A DNA stretch of 21,698 nt from a virus, in IMG/VR virus record IMGVR_UViG_3300047510_002514, positions 1 to 21,698 of that record; one strand, 5' to 3'. Shown piece after piece: positions 1 to 6,835 of the stretch; within the stretch, counting starts at the first letter, position 1; every line of letters begins with the position of its first letter. The notes below the pieces were generated by a model. The model worked only from the letters and a program-made list of their open reading frames with translations, was not told the DNA's origin and ran no database searches. The position numbers and the translations under genes are program-made.

Positions 1-1
1 T

Positions 2-1027
2 AACATCCAAATGGCGAGGAAGATTCAGCTTAACTCTGCTTATGGTGCTATTGGCAATCAGTATTTCCGTTACTATAAACTAGCAAACGCTGAAGCGATT
101 ACTCTTTCCGGTAAGGTTTCAATTCAGTGGATTATGAATAAGATGAACTCCTACATAAACAAAATTCTTAAAACAGATGGTGAAGATTATGTTATTGCTT
201 CTGATACTGATTCTATCTATCTCAATATGGGTCCTTTGGTTGAAACTGTATTCAAAGGAAGAGAGAAAACTACTCAAGACATTGTTTCGTTCCTTGATAA
301 GGTGTGTCAAGTGGAACTTGAAAAATATATTGAAAGTTCTTATCAAGAATTGGCGAATTATGTAAACGCTTACGATCAGAAGATGATTATGAAGCGTGAG
401 TGTATTGCTGAACGTGGTATTTGGACTGCGAAGAAACGATACATTCTGAGTGTATGGGATAGTGAAGGTGTTCGATATGAATCACCCAAACTGAAAATCA
501 AGGGTATTGAAGCAATCAAATCTTCTACTCCTGCTCCTTGTCGTAAGATGCTGAAAGAAGCATTTAATATTCTGATGAGTGGAAGTGAAGATGATATGAT
601 TCAGTTTATTGATGATTTCCGCAATAAATTTAAGAAATTACCACCTGAAGAAATCTCATTCCCACGTTCTGCGTCTGACGTTCAGAAATATACATCACAC
701 TCTCAAATTTATGTAAAGGGAACTCCGATTCATGTTCGTGGAGCACTTCTCTTTAATTATTATGTCAAAGAAAATAACCTGACTGGAAAATATTCTTTGA
801 TTCAGAACGGAGAAAAGATCAAGTTTGTTTACCTCAAGAAACCAAATACGATTCATGAGAATGTAATCTCATTTATTCAGGAGTTTCCCAAGGAACTGAA
901 TCTTGACAAATACATAGATTATGAATTACAATTTGAGAAAGCATTTCTAGAACCACTCAAAGTTATTCTTGATATTATTGGGTGGAATATGGAAAAGACA
1001 GTAAACCTTGATTCATTTTTTGCCTAA
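2..1027 (+). CDS. 43: DNA polymerase gp43, C-terminal part (5' truncated by window)
   Basis: This is the C-terminal part (about 341 residues) of a family B replicative DNA polymerase of the T4 gp43 type. The frame is open to the window edge, so the ATG at 11 is internal. The first visible residues, KIQLNSAYGAIGNQYFRYY, match the family B fingers motif (K-x6-YG). ASDTDSIY follows as the palm motif C with its two catalytic aspartates (DTDS). Further on, KAKKRY-like (TAKKRYIL), GIEAIKSSTP and HVRGALLFNYY all align with the T4 gp43 thumb region. The end, VNLDSFFA, matches the T4 C-terminal clamp-binding tail (SLDFLFG). The stop overlaps the uvsX start by one base (TAATG), indicating translational coupling. 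The exonuclease domain lies upstream, outside the window. Confidence 0.97.
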   Translation, partial: NIQMARKIQLNSAYGAIGNQYFRYYKLANAEAITLSGKVSIQWIMNKMNSYINKILKTDGEDYVIASDTDSIYLNMGPLVETVFKGREKTTQDIVSFLDKVCQVELEKYIESSYQELANYVNAYDQKMIMKRECIAERGIWTAKKRYILSVWDSEGVRYESPKLKIKGIEAIKSSTPAPCRKMLKEAFNILMSGSEDDMIQFIDDFRNKFKKLPPEEISFPRSASDVQKYTSHSQIYVKGTPIHVRGALLFNYYVKENNLTGKYSLIQNGEKIKFVYLKKPNTIHENVISFIQEFPKELNLDKYIDYELQFEKAFLEPLKVILDIIGWNMEKTVNLDSFFA

Positions 1028-2034
1028 TGGATTTTCTTAAAGATATTGTAAAAGAAATTGGTGATGACTATACAAAGTTAGCATCGGATATTGATGAGAC
1101 GGAGATCTATGTTGACACGGGTTCGTATATTTTTAATGCACTGGTTTCGGGTAGCATCTTTGGTGGTGTATCTGGGAATAAAATTACTGCTATTGCTGGA
1201 GAGTCTTCTACTGGAAAGACTTTCTTCAGTCTCGCCGTGGTTAAGAATTTTCTTGATAATAATCCCGATGGTTATTGTCTCTATTTTGATACTGAGGCTG
1301 CCATTACAAAGTCTCTCCTGGAGTCACGCGGCATTGACACATCACGCCTTGTCGTGGTTAATGTTGTCACCGTAGAAGAATTCCGCAGTAAGGCTCTTAA
1401 AGCAGTTGATCTTTATATGAAGAAACCCGAAGGGGAACGTAGTCCTTGCATGTTTGTGTTAGACTCTCTGGGTATGCTTTCTACAGAGAAAGAGATTACT
1501 GATGCACTGAATGATAAGCAAGTTCGTGATATGACTAAATCGCAACTTATCAAAGGTGCTTTCCGAATGCTAACACTTAAACTAGGTCAAGCAAATGTTC
1601 CACTCATTGTCACAAATCATACATACGATGTCATCGGAGCTTATGTACCAACGAAAGAAATGGGAGGAGGTTCTGGACTCAAATACGCAGCCTCTACAAT
1701 CATTTATCTCTCAAAGAAAAAAGAAAAGGATGGAACGGAAGTGGTCGGAAATATTATCAAGGCTAAGACTGCTAAATCGCGTTTGAGTAAAGAGAATAAA
1801 GATGTTGAGGTTCGTCTTTATTATGATGAGCGTGGTCTTGATCGTTACTACGGTCTTCTTGAACTTGGAGAGATTGGAGGACTTTGGAAGAATGTAGCAG
1901 GACGCTATGAGATTGATGGTAAGAAGATTTATGCTAAACAGATTCTGAAAGAACCTGAAGTATATTTCACTGAAGAAGTAATGCAACAGTTGGACGAAAT
2001 CGCACGAAAGGAATTTAGTTATGGAGAAAGTTGA
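1027..2034 (+). CDS. uvsX: UvsX RecA-like recombinase
   Basis: This encodes a 335-residue RecA/UvsX-type strand-exchange ATPase. It coats single-stranded DNA and primes recombination-dependent replication in T4-like phages. The Walker A motif GESSTGKT is at residues 58-65, preceded by the family-typical GGVSGNKITAIAG. A Walker B-like strand (CMFVLDSLGML) is near residues 140-150. The segment VTNHTYDVIGAYVPTKEMGGGSG corresponds to the DNA-binding and ATP-sensing region of UvsX. Length is close to the usual T4-like size. The ATG overlaps the gp43 stop, and the 3' end overlaps gp41 by 14 bases, giving the marine T4-like order 43-uvsX-41. No separate promoter is seen, so it is probably read with gp43. 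Confidence 0.97.
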   Translation: MDFLKDIVKEIGDDYTKLASDIDETEIYVDTGSYIFNALVSGSIFGGVSGNKITAIAGESSTGKTFFSLAVVKNFLDNNPDGYCLYFDTEAAITKSLLESRGIDTSRLVVVNVVTVEEFRSKALKAVDLYMKKPEGERSPCMFVLDSLGMLSTEKEITDALNDKQVRDMTKSQLIKGAFRMLTLKLGQANVPLIVTNHTYDVIGAYVPTKEMGGGSGLKYAASTIIYLSKKKEKDGTEVVGNIIKAKTAKSRLSKENKDVEVRLYYDERGLDRYYGLLELGEIGGLWKNVAGRYEIDGKKIYAKQILKEPEVYFTEEVMQQLDEIARKEFSYGES

Positions 2035-3397
2035 GTTTCTAATTCTTAGAAACCTGTTACATAATGAAGAATATGTCCGAAAAGTAATACCATTTATCAA
2101 ATCTGAATATTTTGAAGATCAAAATCAAAAGATTGTATTTGAAGAAATACTTTCTTTCGTTCAGGAATATAATCAACCAGCAACCAAAGAAGTCCTTTGT
2201 ATTGAGGTAGAGAAGCGGCAGGATATTAATGATACTTCTTTTAAAGATATCATTCATCTTATTTCTTCTCTTGAAGATGTTCCAGTTGAGTTTAATTGGT
2301 TGGTTGATTGTACTGAAAAATGGTGTCGTGATCGTGCAATTTATCTTGCACTTATGGAGTCAATTCATATTGCTGACGGTAAAGATGAAAAGAAAAATAG
2401 AGATAGTATTCCTTCTATTCTTTCTGATGCTCTTGCTGTAAGTTTTGATACTCATATAGGTCACGATTACTTACAGGATTACGAACAAAGATATGAGTCA
2501 TATCACAAAAAGGAGGATAAAATTGAATTTGATCTTGAATACTTTAACAAAATTACCAAAGGCGGTCTCCCTAATAAGACTCTTAATATCGCTCTTGCTG
2601 GTACGGGTGTCGGCAAGTCTCTATTCATGTGCCATGTTGCTAGCTCCGTCTTGCTCCAAGGGAGGAACGTTCTCTACATTACGTTGGAAATGGCAGAAGA
2701 GCGCATTGCTGAAAGAATTGATGCAAACCTCTTGAATGTTCCTATTCAAGATATTGTTGATCTTCCCAAACAAATGTTTGAGAATAAGGTCAATAATCTT
2801 GCAAAGAAGACCCAAGGAACACTTATAATTAAGGAATATCCTACTGCTTCCGCACATGCAGGACACTTTAAGTCACTTCTTAATGAACTTGCACTTAAGA
2901 AGTCATTTAGACCTGATATTATTTTTATTGATTACCTTAATATTTGTGCTTCCTCTAGGTATCGCGGAAACAGCAACATCAATTCTTATACATTTGTCAA
3001 GGCAATTGCTGAGGAACTTAGGGGGCTCGCAGTTGAGTTTAATGTCCCGATTGTCTCCGCTACTCAGACCACTCGCTCAGGTTATGGTAGTTCTGATGTT
3101 GAACTTACTGATACTTCTGAGTCCTTTGGTCTTCCTGCTACTGCTGACCTTATGTTTGCCCTTATTAGCACTGAAGAGTTGGAGGGTCTGGGACAGATTC
3201 TCGTAAAACAACTTAAGAATCGTTATAATGACCCAACCATTCACAAGAGGTTTGTGGTTGGAATTGATAGGGCAAAAATGCGTCTTTATGACTGCGAACA
3301 ATCCGCCCAACAAGACATACTTGACTCTGGAAAGGAAGAAGAGTATGATTATGAGGAAAAGAAACCTAAAAAATCATTTGAAGGATTTAAATTCTAA
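2021..3397 (+). CDS. 41: gp41 replicative DNA helicase (DnaB-like)
   Basis: This is a 458-residue hexameric 5'-3' helicase of the DnaB/gp41 family, which unwinds the fork and partners with primase gp61. An all-helical N-terminal region (about 1-150) is followed by a RecA-like motor. The Walker A motif is AGTGVGKS at residues 193-200. The segment LEMAEERIAERIDANLL is the DnaB H1a-like region, and DIIFIDYLNIC is Walker B. The segments SATQTTRSGYGSSD and DTSESFGLPATADLMFAL match DnaB motifs H3 and after. The C-terminal tail is acidic and then lysine-rich (KKPKKSFEGFKF). The start overlaps uvsX by 14 bases, with GGAGA-like bases in the uvsX end upstream. Its partner gp61 is about 7.5 kb downstream. 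Confidence 0.97.
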   Translation: MEKVEFLILRNLLHNEEYVRKVIPFIKSEYFEDQNQKIVFEEILSFVQEYNQPATKEVLCIEVEKRQDINDTSFKDIIHLISSLEDVPVEFNWLVDCTEKWCRDRAIYLALMESIHIADGKDEKKNRDSIPSILSDALAVSFDTHIGHDYLQDYEQRYESYHKKEDKIEFDLEYFNKITKGGLPNKTLNIALAGTGVGKSLFMCHVASSVLLQGRNVLYITLEMAEERIAERIDANLLNVPIQDIVDLPKQMFENKVNNLAKKTQGTLIIKEYPTASAHAGHFKSLLNELALKKSFRPDIIFIDYLNICASSRYRGNSNINSYTFVKAIAEELRGLAVEFNVPIVSATQTTRSGYGSSDVELTDTSESFGLPATADLMFALISTEELEGLGQILVKQLKNRYNDPTIHKRFVVGIDRAKMRLYDCEQSAQQDILDSGKEEEYDYEEKKPKKSFEGFKF

Positions 3398-3398
3398 T

Positions 3399-3812
3399 AT
3401 GACTCAAGTTATTGATACAAACAAATATATTGAATTCGTTCGTCAAACTACAAGTCCTGCAAGTAGTGATCTAGCAGCACTTCTTGCTCGTATTGCGGAA
3501 CTGGAAGCAACTGCAGATGCTGATGTTCCTCGTCTTCTGACTGCTGCACTAGGTATGAGTGCAGAAGCAGGTGAGTTTACTGAAGTTGTTAAAAAGATTG
3601 TTCTTCAAGGTAAACCTTATAACGAAGAGAATGCTTTTCACCTGAAGCGTGAACTTGGTGATATCTGTTGGTATCTCTCTCAAGCATTTATGGCTCTTGA
3701 TACTAACTTTGAAGAAATTCTTCAAATGAACTATGAGAAACTGAGTGCTCGTTATCCTGAAGGTACTTTTGATGTTTATCGTTCCGAAAATCGTGTGGAG
3801 GGAGACCTGTGA
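3399..3812 (+). CDS. mazG: MazG-like nucleotide pyrophosphohydrolase
   Basis: This 137-residue protein belongs to the all-alpha MazG family, which hydrolyses (d)NTPs or related nucleotides to monophosphates. The metal-binding pattern ExxE...ExxD is visible as EAGE (E56, E59) and ELGD (E85, D88) in GMSAEAGEFTEVVKK and HLKRELGDICWYLSQ. The ATG at 3399, one base after the gp41 stop, was chosen because the family homology begins just after it; the frame is open further upstream only inside gp41. Phage MazG is common in cyanophages. A role in adjusting host nucleotide or alarmone pools has been proposed, but the exact substrate cannot be read from sequence. The 3' end overlaps the next gene by four bases (GTGA). 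Confidence 0.9.
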   Translation: MTQVIDTNKYIEFVRQTTSPASSDLAALLARIAELEATADADVPRLLTAALGMSAEAGEFTEVVKKIVLQGKPYNEENAFHLKRELGDICWYLSQAFMALDTNFEEILQMNYEKLSARYPEGTFDVYRSENRVEGDL

Positions 3813-3994
3813 CTAAAGAAAAACAAGTAACTATTAAAATGGATGCTCGTCAAGCAGCAGCAGTTCGTCAAATTCTTTTTGAAGCACAAAAAGGATACAC
3901 ATATGATGAAGTAAGTGTTCCTCCGCGAATTGCTGATGTTCGTGAAGTCATTCAACAACTTGATGATAGTATTGGTGCTGTAGTTGGTGTTTGA
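3809..3994 (+). CDS. Small conserved-type phage protein, unknown function
   Basis: This encodes a 61-residue protein starting MTKEKQVTIKMDARQAAAVR. GTG is used as start; it overlaps the mazG stop in GTGA, and GGAGGGA sits about 6 bases upstream, which settles the start. The protein has a predicted amphipathic helix rich in Ala, Gln and Arg, then IADVREVIQQLDDSIG. There are no Cys residues, membrane segment or signal peptide. It is the last gene of the replication block and is followed by a strong terminator. I recognise the general type as common in T4-like cyanophages but cannot assign a function. Confidence 0.75.
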   Translation: MTKEKQVTIKMDARQAAAVRQILFEAQKGYTYDEVSVPPRIADVREVIQQLDDSIGAVVGV

Positions 3995-4017
3995 TAAATA
4001 AATCGGAAGGTTGCTCT

Positions 4018-4048
4018 AACCCTCTTGACTTTTAGTCGAGAGGGTTTT
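4018..4048 (+). terminator. Rho-independent terminator after the replication block
   Basis: The arms AACCCTCTTGACT (4018-4030) and AGTCGAGAGGGTT (4034-4046) form a 13-bp stem with one U-G pair and a TTT loop, followed by TT before AT. It closes transcription from mazG and the following small gene. The hairpin overlaps the -35 box of the tRNA-Ala promoter. Confidence 0.85.
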
Positions 4049-4053
4049 ATAAT
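4025..4053 (+). promoter_or_regulatory. Sigma70-type promoter for tRNA-Ala, embedded in the terminator
   Basis: TTGACT (4025-4030), a spacer of exactly 17 bases and TATAAT (4048-4053) form a near-perfect host-type promoter. The predicted start is about 4060, leaving only about 4 bases before the tRNA at 4064. The -35 box lies in the 5' arm and loop edge of the terminator hairpin, and the -10 box begins in its T-tract. Confidence 0.75.
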
Positions 4054-4063
4054 ATCTGAACTC

Positions 4064-4136
4064 GGGGAATTAGCTCATTTGGTAGAGCACCGCCTTTGCA
4101 CGGCGGGGGTGAGGGGTTCGAGTCCCCTATTCTCCA
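4064..4136 (+). tRNA. tRNA-Ala (anticodon UGC)
   Basis: A full 73-base cloverleaf. The acceptor GGGGAAT pairs with ATTCTCC. The D-arm is AGCTC..GAGC with GG. The anticodon arm is CCGCC-TTTGCAC-GGCGG, and the T-arm is GGGGTTCGAGTCCCC. Anticodon TGC reads GCN codons. The discriminator is A4136, and CCA is not encoded. It stands alone between the early block and the late block. Confidence 0.97.
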
Positions 4137-4137
4137 T

Positions 4138-4145
4138 TCTAAATA
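4138..4145 (+). promoter_or_regulatory. T4-type late promoter motif TCTAAATA
   Basis: TCTAAATA matches the T4-like late promoter family (T4 TATAAATA; CTAAATA variants in cyanophages). It lies directly after tRNA-Ala and 20 bases before the ATG at 4166, the same distance as the motif before the 5530 gene. Confidence 0.5.
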
Positions 4146-4165
4146 TAAGTAAATAGTCATTAAAA

Positions 4166-5503
4166 ATGACAGATACTGAAGTATTGCTAGCTGTAAATAT
4201 TGCTTTAAAAAACTACCAAACTAAAGTAGTTAAAGCTGGTCCAAAGGTAGATAAAATCAGAATAATTGCTTCTCAGAGAGCAGAAGCACAAGATCTTATA
4301 TCCAAAGAACTTAAGAAAAGAGGAGTTCAATTTGTTAATGAAATTGATAAAAGCGAATCTTCTTTTCCAGTAACTAAAATAGAATTAAAAAAATCAAAAT
4401 CTATTATAAAGTTAATATATAAAAAAGGTGCAGGTGGTGGATCAGGTGCTGGTGCAGCAGTAACTAAGTTAGCCGAATCATCTCAGGCTTTGTATGCTGC
4501 GATGGCATTTAATGTTTTGAAAAGGGAAATTACAAATAAAGATTTAACAAAAGAAAACTTTCAAAAAGCACTCGCAACTGCTGATACTGATGAAAGTTTT
4601 CAAAAAATGGTGAATGATTTACCTGATGATTGGATAGAGTCATCTATAGCAGGTGCTAATGCCTTATTTAAGATGTATGGTGGAAGTGGAAAATATACTT
4701 TTCATAGAGGATCAAAATCTGTAGAAATTATAGAAAATACGTTTACTAAAATTAATAGAGAAGAACGTGCTTTTGGTAATCTTAATAAATGGAGTCCTGC
4801 TGATATATACATGATTTCGGATTCTTCTGCCATCAGAGATATATCAGAAGAAAAAACTCTTAAGGGACTGAATGAAAAAATGTTTGAGTACATTCAAAGT
4901 AAAAAGGTGATAGGAGTTTCTTTGAAGAAGAATGAAAGTGGTAAGGCAAAAATAACACCAAAAAATTTTCCAACAGATAAAAAAATAACAACAGCATCAT
5001 TTAAAGGAACTACTACAAATTTAGATGCTATGGATGGTTATATTCAATGGGGATCTGCTCCAAGTGAAAAAATTCAATTTAGAAGTTTTGGTGGAGAAAC
5101 TTCATTGACTGGATGGCAGGGAGAAATTAAAGGAGCGTCTGCAAATCAAGGTAAAGTTTCTCTTGGTCCATTAAACTATATTTTAAAAAGACACGGATTT
5201 AAAGAACTACCTTCATCGCAAGAGTCTGCTAGGTTAGCGGAACAAAATACTGAGAAACACGCCAAAGATATATCAAAAATGATGGTGGATTATGGATTGA
5301 TAAAAAGTGGAGATCTTGATGCTATGGCGTCAACAATTCAATCCAAATCAAACAAATATAGATATTCTAAGTATTTGGTTATGAGATTACTATTGACAAT
5401 TAAGAATGCAAATAAAGATAAAGCAGATGAAGTTGTAAAGGATTTATATCTTTACGCAAGTTCTCAAGCAAGTTTTTCAGCACCTTACATAAAGTTAGAA
5501 TAA
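4166..5503 (+). CDS. Hypothetical 445-residue phage protein with a nuclease-like motif
   Basis: I do not recognise a named family with confidence. Visible features include a Lys-rich N-terminal part (IRIIASQRAEAQDL) and a glycine-rich linker at about 88-98 (KGAGGGSGAG). Then comes TKLAESSQALYAAMAF, followed by FGNLNKWSPADIYMI (PAD at 211-213) and VIGVSLKKN (S252-L-K-K255). The spacing P-x-D followed by a hydrophobic strand ending in xxK resembles the PD-(D/E)xK nuclease fold, with Ser where Asp or Glu is usual. A later segment, KGTTTNLDAMDGYIQWG, could be a beta-rich domain. It opens the late block behind a late promoter motif and has no clear Shine-Dalgarno. It may be a packaged or structural protein, or a nuclease; the evidence does not decide. 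Confidence 0.8.
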   Translation: MTDTEVLLAVNIALKNYQTKVVKAGPKVDKIRIIASQRAEAQDLISKELKKRGVQFVNEIDKSESSFPVTKIELKKSKSIIKLIYKKGAGGGSGAGAAVTKLAESSQALYAAMAFNVLKREITNKDLTKENFQKALATADTDESFQKMVNDLPDDWIESSIAGANALFKMYGGSGKYTFHRGSKSVEIIENTFTKINREERAFGNLNKWSPADIYMISDSSAIRDISEEKTLKGLNEKMFEYIQSKKVIGVSLKKNESGKAKITPKNFPTDKKITTASFKGTTTNLDAMDGYIQWGSAPSEKIQFRSFGGETSLTGWQGEIKGASANQGKVSLGPLNYILKRHGFKELPSSQESARLAEQNTEKHAKDISKMMVDYGLIKSGDLDAMASTIQSKSNKYRYSKYLVMRLLLTIKNANKDKADEVVKDLYLYASSQASFSAPYIKLE

Positions 5504-5509
5504 TAAATA
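5502..5509 (+). promoter_or_regulatory. T4-type late promoter motif AATAAATA
   Basis: AATAAATA overlaps the stop codon of the 4166 gene and ends 20 bases before the ATG at 5530. An AAAGG ribosome-binding element follows it. Confidence 0.5.
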
Positions 5510-5529
5510 AAGGTATAAGATTAAACAAT

Positions 5530-6834
5530 ATGAAGAGTTTCTTTACATTTTTATCAGAAGCAACACAATCACAAGCATCTCAGCAGGCTCAAAAAATGGG
5601 TTTGAAAGGAGACGGTCACGGCGGTTGGTTGGATCGTTCTGGTAAAGTCGTAGCAAGAACTGATAAAGGAAAACTGAAGTTCATTGATGGTCGCCAAGCA
5701 GCAGGAGCACAGGAACCCGCTGCAGCACCAAGGCAGTCAGGTGCAGCCCCTATGCCTCAGCAACCTCAAGGAGCACAAGCACCCGCTCCTGCCGCCCCTC
5801 AAGCACCTGGAGCAGCACCACAGGACCAAGAGCAACAACAGGAACTTCCACCACTGACTGTCGTATTTGGTCGTTTTAATCCACCAACAGTCGGACACGA
5901 AAAACTTCTAAAGTCTGCAAAGAGAATTTCTGCTGGTGGAGACATTAAGATCTATCCATCAAGATCTCAAGATCCAAAGAAAAATCCATTGGATCCAAAT
6001 AAAAAAGTTTCGTTTATGAAGAGGATGTTCCCTGAGTTTAAGGATAACATCATTAACGATGATGAGATGAAGACCATCTTTAACGTTCTTGTTTCTGCTA
6101 ACGAAGATGGATACACAAGTGTAAACATTGTTGTTGGTTCTGATCGTCAGGCAGAGTTTGAGAACCTAGCGCAAAAGTACAATGGAGATCTTTATACCTT
6201 CGATCAAATTCGTGTAATCTCCGCCGGTGTTCGTGATGCAGATGCTGAAGGTGTAGAAGGAATGTCTGCATCCAAGATGAGAAAGGCGGTAATGGATAAT
6301 GACTTTGCATCATTCCGTAGAGGAACTCCAAAGACATTGGATGATGGAGATACTCAAACACTCTTTGATGCAGTTCGTCAGGGAATGGGTGCGAAGAAAG
6401 CATCAAAAGTCAAAAAGGAGAGTTATAATCTCTGGGAGATTGCTCCAAAATGTGATATGAGAAATCTTCGTGAAAATTATGTGAGAGGTAGAATTTTTAG
6501 AATTGGAGATAAGGTTGAGAACTTAAATACTGGGTTGATTGGTGAAGTAATGCGTAGAGGAACCAATCATTTAATCTGTGTAACAGAAGAAGGTTATATG
6601 TTTAAATCTTGGATTAAGGATTTGATGGAATATACTGAAGTGAAAATGGATAGTCCAATGAGAGATAAGACGCATCCAAATACTTTGGTGGGAACTTTGG
6701 GTGCATTTAAGCATTATGCAAAAATGACCCCAGGAGTAATAGGAACCAATAGTCAGTATCTTCAGAAAGGTGGTAAGGCATACGGAGTCAATTTCATAAA
6801 TAAGTATAAGGCAAAGAAAGCAAGTACTTATTAA
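5530..6834 (+). CDS. Nucleotidyltransferase-domain protein with N-terminal capsid-targeting-like peptide
   Basis: This is a 434-residue multi-domain protein. Residues 1-11 (MKSFFTFLSEA) closely resemble the T4 capsid-targeting sequence of internal proteins (MKTYQEFIAEA), including a gp21-type cleavage site after LSE. Residues 16-52 form a small Gly/Asp-rich module (MGLKGDGHGGWLDR). Residues 55-107 are a Pro/Ala/Gln-rich linker. Residues 108-290 are a cytidylyltransferase-like Rossmann domain with GRFNPPTVGH (114-123, the HxGH-type nucleotide-binding motif), VVGSDRQ, and GMSASKMRKA (about 244-253, the ISSTxxR-type motif). Residues 325-365 look like an SH3/KOW-type barrel (RIGDKVENLNTGLIGEVMRR). 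The ATG follows a late promoter motif. The substrate cannot be read from the sequence: NMN, pantetheine-phosphate or CMP-type transfer are all possible. Confidence 0.88.
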   Translation: MKSFFTFLSEATQSQASQQAQKMGLKGDGHGGWLDRSGKVVARTDKGKLKFIDGRQAAGAQEPAAAPRQSGAAPMPQQPQGAQAPAPAAPQAPGAAPQDQEQQQELPPLTVVFGRFNPPTVGHEKLLKSAKRISAGGDIKIYPSRSQDPKKNPLDPNKKVSFMKRMFPEFKDNIINDDEMKTIFNVLVSANEDGYTSVNIVVGSDRQAEFENLAQKYNGDLYTFDQIRVISAGVRDADAEGVEGMSASKMRKAVMDNDFASFRRGTPKTLDDGDTQTLFDAVRQGMGAKKASKVKKESYNLWEIAPKCDMRNLRENYVRGRIFRIGDKVENLNTGLIGEVMRRGTNHLICVTEEGYMFKSWIKDLMEYTEVKMDSPMRDKTHPNTLVGTLGAFKHYAKMTPGVIGTNSQYLQKGGKAYGVNFINKYKAKKASTY

Positions 6835-6835
6835 G

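Noticed and set aside
3993-4000. GATAAATA as a late promoter
   Set aside because: It would run directly into the terminator at 4018 and overlaps a stop codon; no gene benefits.
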